Shown here in pieces: positions 1 through 5,446 of a stretch of 12,480 nucleotides of DNA (positions are counted from its first letter, which is position 1; every line of letters starts with the position of its first letter). Location of the stretch: assembly GCA_001782645.1 (NCBI GenBank), contig MFPH01000062.1:1-12480 (forward strand). Reading direction: 5' to 3'. A program made the translations under genes and the position numbers. Source of the DNA: Candidatus Levybacteria bacterium RIFCSPLOWO2_12_FULL_37_14. GTDB lineage: Bacteria > Patescibacteriota > Microgenomatia > Levybacterales > UBA12049. Under the pieces are notes generated by a model. That model was given only the letters and a program-made list of their open reading frames with translations. It had not been told where the DNA came from and did no database searches.

Positions 1-63
1 AAAGTAGTTACGGGAACCGCGTCAAACGCGGCTGCAGCATCACCAGTAAAGCCGGCAGCGTAA
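1..63 (+). CDS. rpsL: 3' end of a gene, probably ribosomal protein S12 (partial)
   Basis: An open frame enters from the left edge and stops at TAA (61-63). The last 20 residues are low-complexity and rich in Ala, Pro and Val, ending SPVKPAA. The S12 call rests mainly on position: S12 directly precedes S7 and EF-G in the conserved str operon, and the next gene is S7. The visible tail does not match the usual short basic S12 end (KKPK-like), so if this is S12 it carries a non-canonical Ala/Pro-rich extension of the kind seen on some CPR ribosomal proteins. The segment is clearly more GC-rich than the neighbouring spacer. Any other gene with an Ala/Pro-rich tail would look the same here. Confidence 0.5.
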   Translation, partial: KVVTGTASNAAAASPVKPAA

Positions 64-69
64 ATTATG

Positions 70-160
70 AATTCAAAATTCAAAGTGCAAAGTGCAAAAT
101 TGAGGAATATTTTAAAATAAGTACCTTAATTTTTAATTTTTCACTTTTAACTTTTAATTT
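70..160. repeat. Heptad-built imperfect inverted repeat between rpsL and rpsG
   Basis: The spacer consists of two arms of five 7-bp words each. Left arm (70-104): aattcaa, aattcaa, agtgcaa, agtgcaa, aattgag. Right arm (126-160): ttaattt, ttaattt, ttcactt, ttaactt, ttaattt. The right arm is roughly the reverse complement of the left, so the transcript could fold into a long imperfect A/U hairpin around the AT-rich centre (106-123). Similar A/T-rich 7-mer arrays are, from memory, common between genes in Microgenomates-type genomes. The repeat ends six bases before the rpsG start and leaves no Shine-Dalgarno sequence there. Confidence 0.75.
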
Positions 161-166
161 ATTTAT

Positions 167-640
167 ATGAGACACAAACAAGCGCCAAGAAGAACAATTG
201 ATGGAGATTCGGTTTACAACAATAAGCAAATTGCTAAGTTTATTAACTACCTGATGAAAGATGGTAAAAAAACCGTGGCTCAAAATGTATTGTACGCAGC
301 ATTTGATTTGATTATCGGGAATAAAAAGGATCCGATTGCCACTTTTGAAAAAGCCTTGGATAGCGTTGGTCCGAAACAGGAAGTCAAAGCCAAAAGAGTC
401 GGAGGAGCTAACTATCAAATTCCTATGGAAGTCAGACCTGAAAGAAGAGCGGCATTAGCAATGAAGTGGATTGTGGAGGCGGCGCGAAAAAGATCCAATA
501 AAGATTATAAAGTTTTTGAAGCAAAATTAGCAGCAGAATTAATGGATGCTTCTAACGAACAAGGAGAAGCAATCAAGAAAAGAGATTCAGTGCTGCGCAT
601 GGCCCAAGCGAATAGAGCTTTTGGTCATTTTAAATGGTAA
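167..640 (+). CDS. rpsG: 30S ribosomal protein S7
   Basis: S7 is a primary 16S rRNA-binding protein that nucleates assembly of the 30S head and lines the E-site region. The 157-residue product matches the family length of about 156. Characteristic blocks are visible: the basic N-terminus (MRHKQAPRR), IAKFINYLMKDGKKTVAQ, the region PKQEVKAKRVGGANYQIPMEV followed by RPERR, and the C-terminal MAQANRAFGHFKW. The ATG at 167 is the only start that preserves the basic N-terminus. No Shine-Dalgarno sequence precedes it; the upstream bases are the AT-rich heptad repeat. It sits where the str operon order predicts, but fusA does not follow directly. A second, recoded copy of its last codons lies just past the stop. 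Confidence 0.97.
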   Translation: MRHKQAPRRTIDGDSVYNNKQIAKFINYLMKDGKKTVAQNVLYAAFDLIIGNKKDPIATFEKALDSVGPKQEVKAKRVGGANYQIPMEVRPERRAALAMKWIVEAARKRSNKDYKVFEAKLAAELMDASNEQGEAIKKRDSVLRMAQANRAFGHFKW

Positions 641-644
641 TTAT

Positions 645-695
645 GTGAAGTCTCCCGAGGGGACCAACCGCGCCTTTGGCCACTTCAAGTGGTAA
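645..695 (+). pseudogene. Duplicate, recoded 3' end of rpsG (remnant)
   Basis: Starting five bases after the rpsG stop and shifted +1 relative to it, this stretch reads V-K-S-P-E-G-T and then NRAFGHFKW and TAA. The last nine residues are identical to the real S7 C-terminus. Seven of the nine sense codons differ from the rpsG codons, and every difference is synonymous (for example AGA/CGC, GGT/GGC, AAA/AAG). The fragment is 30 of 51 G+C, much richer than rpsG. Protein identity with different codons means this is not a fresh duplication. It looks like the leftover tail of another S7 gene, either the ancestral copy after replacement of rpsG or an incoming copy. The GTG at 645 could open a 16-codon frame, but no Shine-Dalgarno supports translation. 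A small hairpin (650-664) lies within it. Confidence 0.75.
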
Positions 696-697
696 AA

Positions 698-1459
698 TTA
701 TTTCTCAATTTTTTTGACGCTTCGATTATGTGCAAGTATTTCCGTCGCCATTCTTTTGCCGATAGTTTTCATATCCTCGACTAATTTTTTACTACCTTCA
801 TTAATTTGGAGATTAAGAGACATGAATGGAAGTTCTTTCCACATCTTGCCCTTTTTTCGGATAATTGGCTTTATTTCTTCCGGAAATGTCGGACCAAGGT
901 CTTCTCCACTATTGTGCCAATGTCCGTGTAAAAAATTTATATCCTGAAATCCGGCTAGTTCTAGCGATTCATTAACGCGTCTCAGTGTCTGGCCAGATGC
1001 AGTATACTCATCAAACACGGCGGTATTATCAAGCGCGTTATATTTTTTGCCAATAGATTTAAGTCTATTAATTTCTTCGCGCTCAATCTGTCTTGCTTCC
1101 AGAGCGCTTAATTTTAAAGCGGGATCATTATCTCCTCCAAATCTTCTGTTGCTGACATCAATAATAAAAAAATTTGGAGGCGCTTCATTTGGGTATGCTT
1201 GTGACCAGCATTCTTTTATGGCAAACGCATAGGGAACAGAACTTGTTGCTGTTGCAAATATTAATTTTGGAGGGATATGAGAATCCGCTATTGGTCTACT
1301 CCATTCGTCTCTCCTATTTGTTCCGTCATGAAGAGACATTACCGCTTGCGAGAGCGAGTCATTCCAGCACCCTTCTTTTCCGATAATGTTAGTTTCGATA
1401 ACGTCCGACTTGAGTATTAAGTGTTGAGTTTCTAATTCTGCAAGATTTGCCTCGCTCAT
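698..1459 (-). CDS. Phosphoribosyltransferase-like protein
   Basis: The 253-residue product has the signature of the type I PRTase fold: a hydrophobic strand followed by acidic residues and a PRPP loop, VFDEYTASGQT (residues 148-158), matching the family pattern of two acids then T-x-S/T-G-x-T. An earlier segment, LIFATATSSVPYAFA (67-81), fits the strand and loop preceding the PRPP loop. The C-terminal part holds an unusual LHGHWHN stretch (177-183) and a Lys-rich end. The substrate cannot be read from sequence; it is not one of the common pur, pyr or hpt enzymes by visible motifs. The ATG at 1459 is preceded by an extended -10 nine bases away, implying a very short or absent leader. The gene ends three bases from the S7-tail remnant and is convergent with rpsG. 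Confidence 0.65.
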   Translation of the reverse strand: MSEANLAELETQHLILKSDVIETNIIGKEGCWNDSLSQAVMSLHDGTNRRDEWSRPIADSHIPPKLIFATATSSVPYAFAIKECWSQAYPNEAPPNFFIIDVSNRRFGGDNDPALKLSALEARQIEREEINRLKSIGKKYNALDNTAVFDEYTASGQTLRRVNESLELAGFQDINFLHGHWHNSGEDLGPTFPEEIKPIIRKKGKMWKELPFMSLNLQINEGSKKLVEDMKTIGKRMATEILAHNRSVKKIEK

Positions 1460-1468
1460 ATTTAGAAT

Positions 1469-1477
1469 ATTATATCA
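1469..1477 (-). promoter_or_regulatory. Extended -10 promoter for the PRTase-like gene
   Basis: On the minus strand the sequence reads TG-A-TATAAT, a perfect extended -10 (TATAAT at 1469-1474, TG at 1476-1477). The box ends nine bases before the ATG at 1459, leaving room for only a two- or three-base leader. A TTGAAC at 1488-1493 is too close (13-bp spacer) to be a good -35. Confidence 0.6.
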
Positions 1478-1546
1478 TGGTAGCTTGGTTCAATAGGTCT
1501 TTCGAGGATTTTGTCGCCGATTTAAATTTTATTTATAGCATCCATT

Positions 1547-1972
1547 TTAATATTTTATTTCCAGAAATCTTCTTTTTACATTAAATTTAGCGTAATCAAA
1601 GTAATTGAAGAACCCTTCGCGTCCCAAAAGTGGGGTCTGGATATTTTCCCCAAATTGAACGACTGTTTCAAATTCTTTATTTCCAACTTTGATTTTTACG
1701 AAATGCATATAAGTGTCGATAGACAAACCACCCACGCCAGTTATTTTTTGAAGCTCGCCTTTTGCACAATTTATCCCGATTTCATCAGCAAATGAGGATG
1801 GAAAAACATTATAATCTGCGCCGGAATCAACGAGAGATTTGATAAAATTTTTACTCCATTTGCTTTTATTTCCCAGCTTAACCAAAACATATGGTCTATA
1901 TATGGTTTTTAACTTTTTTACTTTCGAATCAAAAAATATATCTGGCAGAAAGTCGTATTTTATTATAGGCAT
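1547..1972 (-). CDS. Retropepsin-like aspartic protease
   Basis: This 141-residue protein carries one copy of the aspartic protease active-site motif, LVDSGADYNVFP (residues 47-58, catalytic Asp49 in D-S-G-A), and the partner motif LLGREGFF (115-122), which corresponds to the hydrophobic-hydrophobic-Gly of the retropepsin fold. A central glycine-rich turn (TGVGGL, 78-83) lies between them in a flap-like position. With a single D-S-G per chain the enzyme would need to dimerise, as retroviral and bacterial retropepsin-like proteases do. No signal peptide or membrane segment is visible, so it is probably cytoplasmic. The start codon lies inside the upstream 62-residue gene (10-bp overlap) with no Shine-Dalgarno, which suggests translational coupling and a shared job. 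The substrate is unknown. Confidence 0.75.
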   Translation of the reverse strand: MPIIKYDFLPDIFFDSKVKKLKTIYRPYVLVKLGNKSKWSKNFIKSLVDSGADYNVFPSSFADEIGINCAKGELQKITGVGGLSIDTYMHFVKIKVGNKEFETVVQFGENIQTPLLGREGFFNYFDYAKFNVKRRFLEIKY

Positions 1973-2151
1973 GTTGGAGCAAGAGTAGTATTAAATGATG
2001 GTACAAACATGATTATTGCGTCCTCGATATTCTTTTTTTTGATAATTTCCTGTAGTTTGTCAAGATTCTTATTAGAGAATAAGACTTTTTTATAATTTTT
2101 ATCTGTTGCAATCCATTTATTTTCGTTATTAAGATAGATTTTGGTGTTCAT
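1963..2151 (-). CDS. Small protein paired with the aspartic protease (DUF5678-like)
   Basis: The 62-residue product has an N-terminal strand pattern with KWIATDKNYKKVLFSNKN, a helix (LDKLQEIIKKKNIEDA) and a final strand ending IIMFVPSF. That layout, a KW-[IV]-A strand followed by a gk-type turn, a short helix and a terminal V-P, resembles DUF5678, a small domain that I recall being encoded beside retropepsin-like proteases; this is from memory and not verified. The last 10 bases overlap the protease gene, so the two are almost certainly co-translated. It could be a substrate, an inhibitor, an adaptor or simply a structural partner of the protease; nothing in the sequence decides this. It starts at ATG 2151 with no Shine-Dalgarno and a -10-like TATAAA four bases upstream. 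Confidence 0.65.
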   Translation of the reverse strand: MNTKIYLNNENKWIATDKNYKKVLFSNKNLDKLQEIIKKKNIEDAIIMFVPSFNTTLAPTCL

Positions 2152-2155
2152 ATAC

Positions 2156-2180
2156 TTTATATTATCTCACACGTTGTCAA
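2156..2180 (-). promoter_or_regulatory. Possible promoter for the small protein/protease pair
   Basis: On the minus strand a perfect TTGACA (2175-2180) precedes TATAAA (2156-2161), four bases from the ATG at 2151. The spacer is only 13 bp, shorter than the usual 16-18, so one of the two boxes may be chance. If TATAAA is used the mRNA would begin at or beside the start codon. The -35 overlaps the stop of the cyclophilin gene. Confidence 0.35.
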
Positions 2181-2806
2181 GGAAAAATATTTATTCCTAA
2201 AATTTTATCACCGATGACGATTTTGTTTACCACATCCATTCCCTTAGTGACGATTCCAAAATTTGTGTACTGACCGTTGAGCCAAGAGGCATCGGTTTTG
2301 GTGATGAAAAACTGAGCGTCATTGGAAATTTTGATATCTCCGCCTCTAGCAACACCCAAAGACCCGACGATAAAAGGTTTGCTATTTAACTCCGTTGCCA
2401 TTTTCCCTCCGCCTGTTCCATTGCCGTCAGGATCTCCGCCCTGGATTACCCAATCTTCAACCCGGTGAAAAATTAAATTATCATAAAATCCGCTTTTGGC
2501 TTTACTGACAAAATTAGCAATCGTATTCGGCGCTTCTTTGGGATAGAAAGTGATCTCAATATCCCCTCTCTCAGTTTTTATGACGGCCGTCGTAGCAATT
2601 GAGATATCGTCTGCTTTTGATGTTTGGGAAGATAAAGATGCTGTTGAGGATGGGGTTAGATTCAGGGTTTGCGTCTGGGATGGAGATGGACTTGTCGAAG
2701 GAAGACCAAGCGCAATATTTTCAGCTGCAGGTTTTGGTTTTGCAGCATTATTATTAATTACAAAAACAACAAACAATCCAAGGAGAATTAAAACAACAAT
2801 CATCAT
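2177..2806 (-). CDS. Membrane-anchored cyclophilin-type peptidyl-prolyl isomerase
   Basis: Cyclophilins catalyse cis-trans isomerisation of Xaa-Pro bonds. From the chosen ATG (2806) the product has 209 residues: a signal anchor (2-17, MIVVLILLGLFVVFVI), a Pro/Ser/Thr-rich linker (about 22-65), then the cyclophilin domain (about 73-209). Landmarks are TERGDIEITFYPKEAPNTIANF, FHRV with catalytic Arg115, IQGGDPDGNGTGGG (121-134), GSLGVAR, QFFITK (165-170) and WLNGQYTNFGIV. The domain should face outward, aiding folding of exported proteins. The open frame extends 34 codons further upstream, but those residues are not signal-like and an extended -10 lies between the two starts, so the shorter form is preferred. 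GGGA seven bases before the ATG may act as a weak ribosome-binding site. The stop is TGA. Confidence 0.92.
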   Translation of the reverse strand: MMIVVLILLGLFVVFVINNNAAKPKPAAENIALGLPSTSPSPSQTQTLNLTPSSTASLSSQTSKADDISIATTAVIKTERGDIEITFYPKEAPNTIANFVSKAKSGFYDNLIFHRVEDWVIQGGDPDGNGTGGGKMATELNSKPFIVGSLGVARGGDIKISNDAQFFITKTDASWLNGQYTNFGIVTKGMDVVNKIVIGDKILGINIFP

Positions 2807-2825
2807 AATTTTTCCCACAAACGAA

Positions 2826-2834
2826 ATTATACCA
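2826..2834 (-). promoter_or_regulatory. Extended -10 promoter for the cyclophilin gene
   Basis: The minus strand reads TG-G-TATAAT, with TATAAT at 2826-2831, 19 bases before the preferred ATG (2806). This position argues for the internal start codon, because the longer frame would begin upstream of the promoter. A C6/G6 hairpin lies immediately upstream. Confidence 0.6.
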
Positions 2835-2837
2835 CAG

Positions 2838-2857
2838 CCCCCCATTCCATAGGGGGG
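2838..2857. repeat. All-GC hairpin next to the cyclophilin promoter
   Basis: CCCCCC (2838-2843) and GGGGGG (2852-2857) flank the 8-base loop attccata. A pure G:C 6-bp stem is conspicuous in this AT-rich region. It sits directly upstream of the -10 box, within the space a -35 element would occupy, so it may influence promoter use or be a chance feature. Confidence 0.5.
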
Positions 2858-2887
2858 ATTTATTTTAAAAGGAAATTTTACTTGAAG

Positions 2888-2915
2888 TACTCTAATGATA
2901 CATATCATTAGAGTA
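2888..2915. promoter_or_regulatory. 28-bp palindrome between divergent genes
   Basis: Two perfect 13-bp arms, TACTCTAATGATA (2888-2900) and TATCATTAGAGTA (2903-2915), are separated by CA. It lies between the cyclophilin promoter and the promoter of the small plus-strand gene. The symmetry and place fit an operator for a dimeric regulator. There is no immediate T-run on either side, so an intrinsic terminator is less likely. A recombination or mobile-element relic is also possible. Confidence 0.6.
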
Positions 2916-2936
2916 GCAATCGGAAAGTTTTTTTCG

Positions 2937-2965
2937 TTGGCTTTTCTTTTTAGAAAGATTATGTT
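2937..2965 (+). promoter_or_regulatory. Promoter for the small gene at 2986
   Basis: TTGGCT (2937-2942) and TATGTT (2960-2965) are spaced by 17 bp. Transcription from about 2972 would give a leader of roughly 14 bases containing GAGG (2972-2975), a Shine-Dalgarno-like motif ten bases before the ATG. Confidence 0.5.
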
Positions 2966-2985
2966 ACTCTTGAGGGACTAAGAAT

Positions 2986-3210
2986 ATGGGAAAAGAAAAA
3001 TATGTAAGTACAGATTCAGCTAATATTGCATTAGCGTTGGAGAAGGCAGGAATTAAATGTACGTCTATAACAATTAAATTTGATCCTCAAATAGAAAGAG
3101 ACGTAAATAAATTTGTAATGGAAATTGAGGATGCTCATAAAAAGGCGGCAAAAAGCAAAATCGTTTTTCGTAGCTCTTTAATTCCAACTTTTCAACCTTC
3201 AAATCCTTAA
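2986..3210 (+). CDS. Small hypothetical protein, 74 residues
   Basis: I do not recognise this protein. It is charged and probably soluble: an N-terminal region (YVSTDSANIALALEKAGIKC), a strand-like stretch (TSITIKF), an acidic/basic helix (DPQIERDVNKFVMEIEDAHKKAAKSK) and a Pro-rich end (PTFQPSNP). It has one cysteine and no membrane segment or signal peptide. Support for it being real comes from a plausible promoter with 17-bp spacing, a GAGG ribosome-binding site ten bases before the ATG, and placement in an otherwise empty gap. It lies between the 28-bp palindrome and the fusA promoter and does not belong to the str operon. Its function is unknown. Confidence 0.6.
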   Translation: MGKEKYVSTDSANIALALEKAGIKCTSITIKFDPQIERDVNKFVMEIEDAHKKAAKSKIVFRSSLIPTFQPSNP

Positions 3211-3240
3211 TCTATAACGATAGAATAAAATCAAAAAATA

Positions 3241-3249
3241 TGTTATACT
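3241..3249 (+). promoter_or_regulatory. Extended -10 promoter for fusA
   Basis: TG-T-TATACT (TATACT at 3244-3249) is an extended -10; TAGAAT at 3221-3226 is a weak -35 with 17-bp spacing. Transcription would begin near 3256, giving a leader of about 57 bases before fusA. This promoter replaces the read-through from rpsG that an uninterrupted str operon would provide. Confidence 0.55.
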
Positions 3250-3263
3250 GATAAGCGTCATCT

Positions 3264-3300
3264 AGGAGGAAAAGAGCTTCCCTTACGAGGGAAGTTTTTA
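3264..3300 (+). terminator. Terminator-like hairpin with possible anti-terminator in the fusA leader
   Basis: CTTCCCT (3277-3283) and AGGGAAG (3288-3294) form a 7-bp stem closed by a UACG tetraloop, followed by TTTTTA (3295-3300): a textbook intrinsic terminator, 12 bases before the fusA ATG and downstream of the fusA promoter. An A-rich flank before the stem can extend it. A perfect Shine-Dalgarno core, AGGAGG (3264-3269), stands just upstream with no start codon nearby. Its GGAGG can pair with CUUCC (3277-3281), which would break the terminator stem. This is the layout of a transcription attenuator, though the hairpin may simply end the upstream gene's transcript. Confidence 0.6.
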
Positions 3301-3312
3301 TTAAAATAAGTT

Positions 3313-5424
3313 ATGGTGCAAGATAAGCGGTACGTAGAGCTGGATCACATCAGAAATATTGGCATTATTGCCCATATTGACGCGGGCAAAACCACAACTA
3401 CCGAACGCATTCTGTATTACACAGGGAAAACTTACAAAATCGGTGATATCGACGAAGGTACAACAGTCATGGATTGGATGGAAGAGGAAAGAAAACGCGG
3501 CATCACGATTGTTTCCGCTGCAACTACCGCATATTGGGGGGGGTACAGAATCAATATTATTGATACTCCGGGCCACGTTGATTTTACCGCCGAAGTGGAG
3601 CGCTCGCTTCGGGTTTTGGACGGAGGAATCACGGTTCTGGATGCGGAAGAAGGAGTTCAATCTCAATCTGAAACAGTCTGGAGACAGGCAGATAAATACA
3701 AAGTTCCCAGACTTTGCTTTGTGAACAAAATGGACAAGCTCGGAGCCGACTTTTTGACCACTGTCAAAAGTATCGAAGACAGGCTTGGAGCAAATCCCGC
3801 AATTATGGTTTTGCCAATTGGAGCTGAGGCAACCTTTAAGGGAGTTTATGATTTGCTTAACAGAAAATCAATTATTTGGTCAGGAGAAGAATTGGGCGCC
3901 AAATTTGCTGTCACAGATGAAATTCCGGAGGGAATGAAAGATAAGATTGAAGAATATAGAGCTAAGTTAGTTGAGAAGATTTCCGAGACAGACGATGTCC
4001 TCATGGGGAAATATCTCGAGAATAAAGAAATCTCAGTAGAAGAATTAAAAACCGCTTTAAGACGCGCGGTTATTGCCTATAAATTAGTTCCGATTTTTGC
4101 AGGAAGCTCTTTGAGAAACAAAGGCGTTCAACCTCTTTTGGATGGAGTCGTAGATTATTTGCCTTCGCCTGTTGATTTGGGTCAAGTTAAGGGAGCTAAT
4201 CCAAAAACAGGCGCGGAAGAAATAAGAAAACTAGTTCCTGAAGAGCCGATTGCCGGTCTGGCATTTAAAATTCAAAATGATCCTCATGTCGGAAAATTAA
4301 CTTATTTCAGAGTTTATTCGGGAAGAATTGCTGCGGGAACTTATATTTATAACAGCACCAAAAATGCTCAAGAAAGAGTAGGACGATTGCTCTTGATGCA
4401 TTCCAACGAAAGAACGGAAATCAAAGAAGCATTTGCCGGAGAAATTGTGGCAATTGTCGGATTGAAAGATACTACTACGGGAGACACCTTGTGTGAACCC
4501 GAAAAACCAATTATTTTGGAAAAAATTACTTTTCCGGAACCGGTCATTTCTTTGGCAATTGAGCCTAAGACAAAATCAGATCAGGAAAAATTGGGTTACG
4601 CTTTGAAGCGATTAATGGATGAGGATCCGACTTTCCATGTAAAAACAAATCATGAAACAGGACAGACAATTATCTCAGGAGTGGGAGAGTTGCAGCTTGA
4701 AGTAAAAGTAAATACCATGAAAGCTGATTTTGGAGTCGAAGCAAATGTCGGAGCCCCTCAAGTTGCATATAAAGAAACTATTATAAAAACAGCAGAGGGC
4801 GAAGGAAAATACATTAAACAATCCGGAGGAAAAGGACAATACGGACATTGCCTTTTAAGAGTTGAGCCGCGACCCCGGGGTGAAGGCTTTGAATTTTTAA
4901 ATGAAATTAAAGGTGGAACAATTCCTGCTGTTTTTATATCATCAATTGAAAAAGGCGTTAAGGAAACTATGGAAAATGGAATTTTACTCGGGTATCCGAT
5001 GGTGGACATGAATGTGGCTGTTTACGATGGATCTTTCCATGAAGTTGACTCATCAGATATTGCCTTTAAGATCGCCGCATCCCAAGCTTTGCAGGCTGCT
5101 GCCAAAAAAGCCGGGCTTACGCTTTTGGAACCAATTATGAAAGTTGAAGTCACCACTCCGAGCGAATTTATGGGAGATGTGATTGGAGATTTATCTTCCA
5201 AAAGAGCGCAGATTTCAGGAACGGAAGAGAGAAGCAGAGCCACGATCATTTTGGCGATGGTTCCGTTGTCTGAGTTATCCGGGTATGCAACTGTGCTTCG
5301 CTCTATGACCAAAGGTAGAGCGTCTTATTATATGGAGCCGTCTCATTACGAAGAAGTTCCGCAAAATATCCAGAACGAAATGATTTCTAAGTCTACCTTC
5401 ACCGGAAGAGTTAACGCCCAATAA
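3313..5424 (+). CDS. fusA: Elongation factor G
   Basis: EF-G is the GTPase that drives translocation on the ribosome and, with RRF, recycling. The 703-residue product has the full family length. GTPase motifs are visible: G1 AHIDAGKT (20-27), G2 RGIT (62-65), G3 DTPGH (84-88), G4 NKMD (138-141) and a G5-like AGSSLRNKGVQPLLD. Domain IV contains QSGGKGQYGH and YDGSFHEVDSSD, with the tip His retained. The ATG at 3313 is the first available start, because an in-frame TAA lies two codons upstream. No Shine-Dalgarno directly precedes it. An 8-G run inside codons for Trp-Gly-Gly near 3536-3543 keeps the frame. It is separated from rpsG by about 2.7 kb of unrelated genes and has its own promoter and leader hairpin. 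Confidence 0.98.
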   Translation: MVQDKRYVELDHIRNIGIIAHIDAGKTTTTERILYYTGKTYKIGDIDEGTTVMDWMEEERKRGITIVSAATTAYWGGYRINIIDTPGHVDFTAEVERSLRVLDGGITVLDAEEGVQSQSETVWRQADKYKVPRLCFVNKMDKLGADFLTTVKSIEDRLGANPAIMVLPIGAEATFKGVYDLLNRKSIIWSGEELGAKFAVTDEIPEGMKDKIEEYRAKLVEKISETDDVLMGKYLENKEISVEELKTALRRAVIAYKLVPIFAGSSLRNKGVQPLLDGVVDYLPSPVDLGQVKGANPKTGAEEIRKLVPEEPIAGLAFKIQNDPHVGKLTYFRVYSGRIAAGTYIYNSTKNAQERVGRLLLMHSNERTEIKEAFAGEIVAIVGLKDTTTGDTLCEPEKPIILEKITFPEPVISLAIEPKTKSDQEKLGYALKRLMDEDPTFHVKTNHETGQTIISGVGELQLEVKVNTMKADFGVEANVGAPQVAYKETIIKTAEGEGKYIKQSGGKGQYGHCLLRVEPRPRGEGFEFLNEIKGGTIPAVFISSIEKGVKETMENGILLGYPMVDMNVAVYDGSFHEVDSSDIAFKIAASQALQAAAKKAGLTLLEPIMKVEVTTPSEFMGDVIGDLSSKRAQISGTEERSRATIILAMVPLSELSGYATVLRSMTKGRASYYMEPSHYEEVPQNIQNEMISKSTFTGRVNAQ

Positions 5425-5431
5425 AAAAGTC

Positions 5432-5440
5432 TGTTATAAT
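5432..5440 (+). promoter_or_regulatory. Extended -10 promoter for the sensor kinase, leaderless
   Basis: TG-T-TATAAT, a perfect extended -10 with TATAAT at 5435-5440, fills the 22-bp gap after fusA. TTAACG (5411-5416) at the end of fusA is a fair -35 with an 18-bp spacer. Six bases separate the box from the ATG at 5447, so transcription should start on the A of the start codon. Confidence 0.7.
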
Positions 5441-5446
5441 TTAGTA

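Noticed and set aside
70..160. CRISPR-like array suggested by repeated short words
   Set aside because: Repeat units are 7 bp with no spacers and no cas genes nearby.
80..418. Open frame on the minus strand across the spacer and rpsG
   Set aside because: It is antisense to a certain S7 gene, has no family features and starts inside the coding region; a shadow frame.
650..664. Hairpin GTCTCC-CGA-GGGGAC as rpsG terminator
   Set aside because: The stem includes a G:T pair and is not followed by a T-run; it is better explained as part of the GC-rich S7-tail remnant.
645..695. Programmed frameshift or read-through extension of S7
   Set aside because: The normal S7 end is already complete, no slippery sequence precedes the stop, and the extension would merely repeat the same tail.
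2550..2852. Plus-strand open frame of 100 codons over the cyclophilin gene
   Set aside because: It mirrors the Ser/Thr/Pro linker and signal anchor of the real minus-strand gene and has no ribosome-binding site.
2807..2908. Longer cyclophilin with 34 extra N-terminal residues
   Set aside because: The extra residues precede the signal anchor without fitting it, the upstream ATG lies within a palindrome, and a good -10 box sits between the two starts.
3536..3543. 8-G run in fusA as a frameshift site
   Set aside because: The frame is intact and encodes Trp-Gly-Gly in a position tolerated by EF-G; no downstream slippery-site structure or alternative product is evident.
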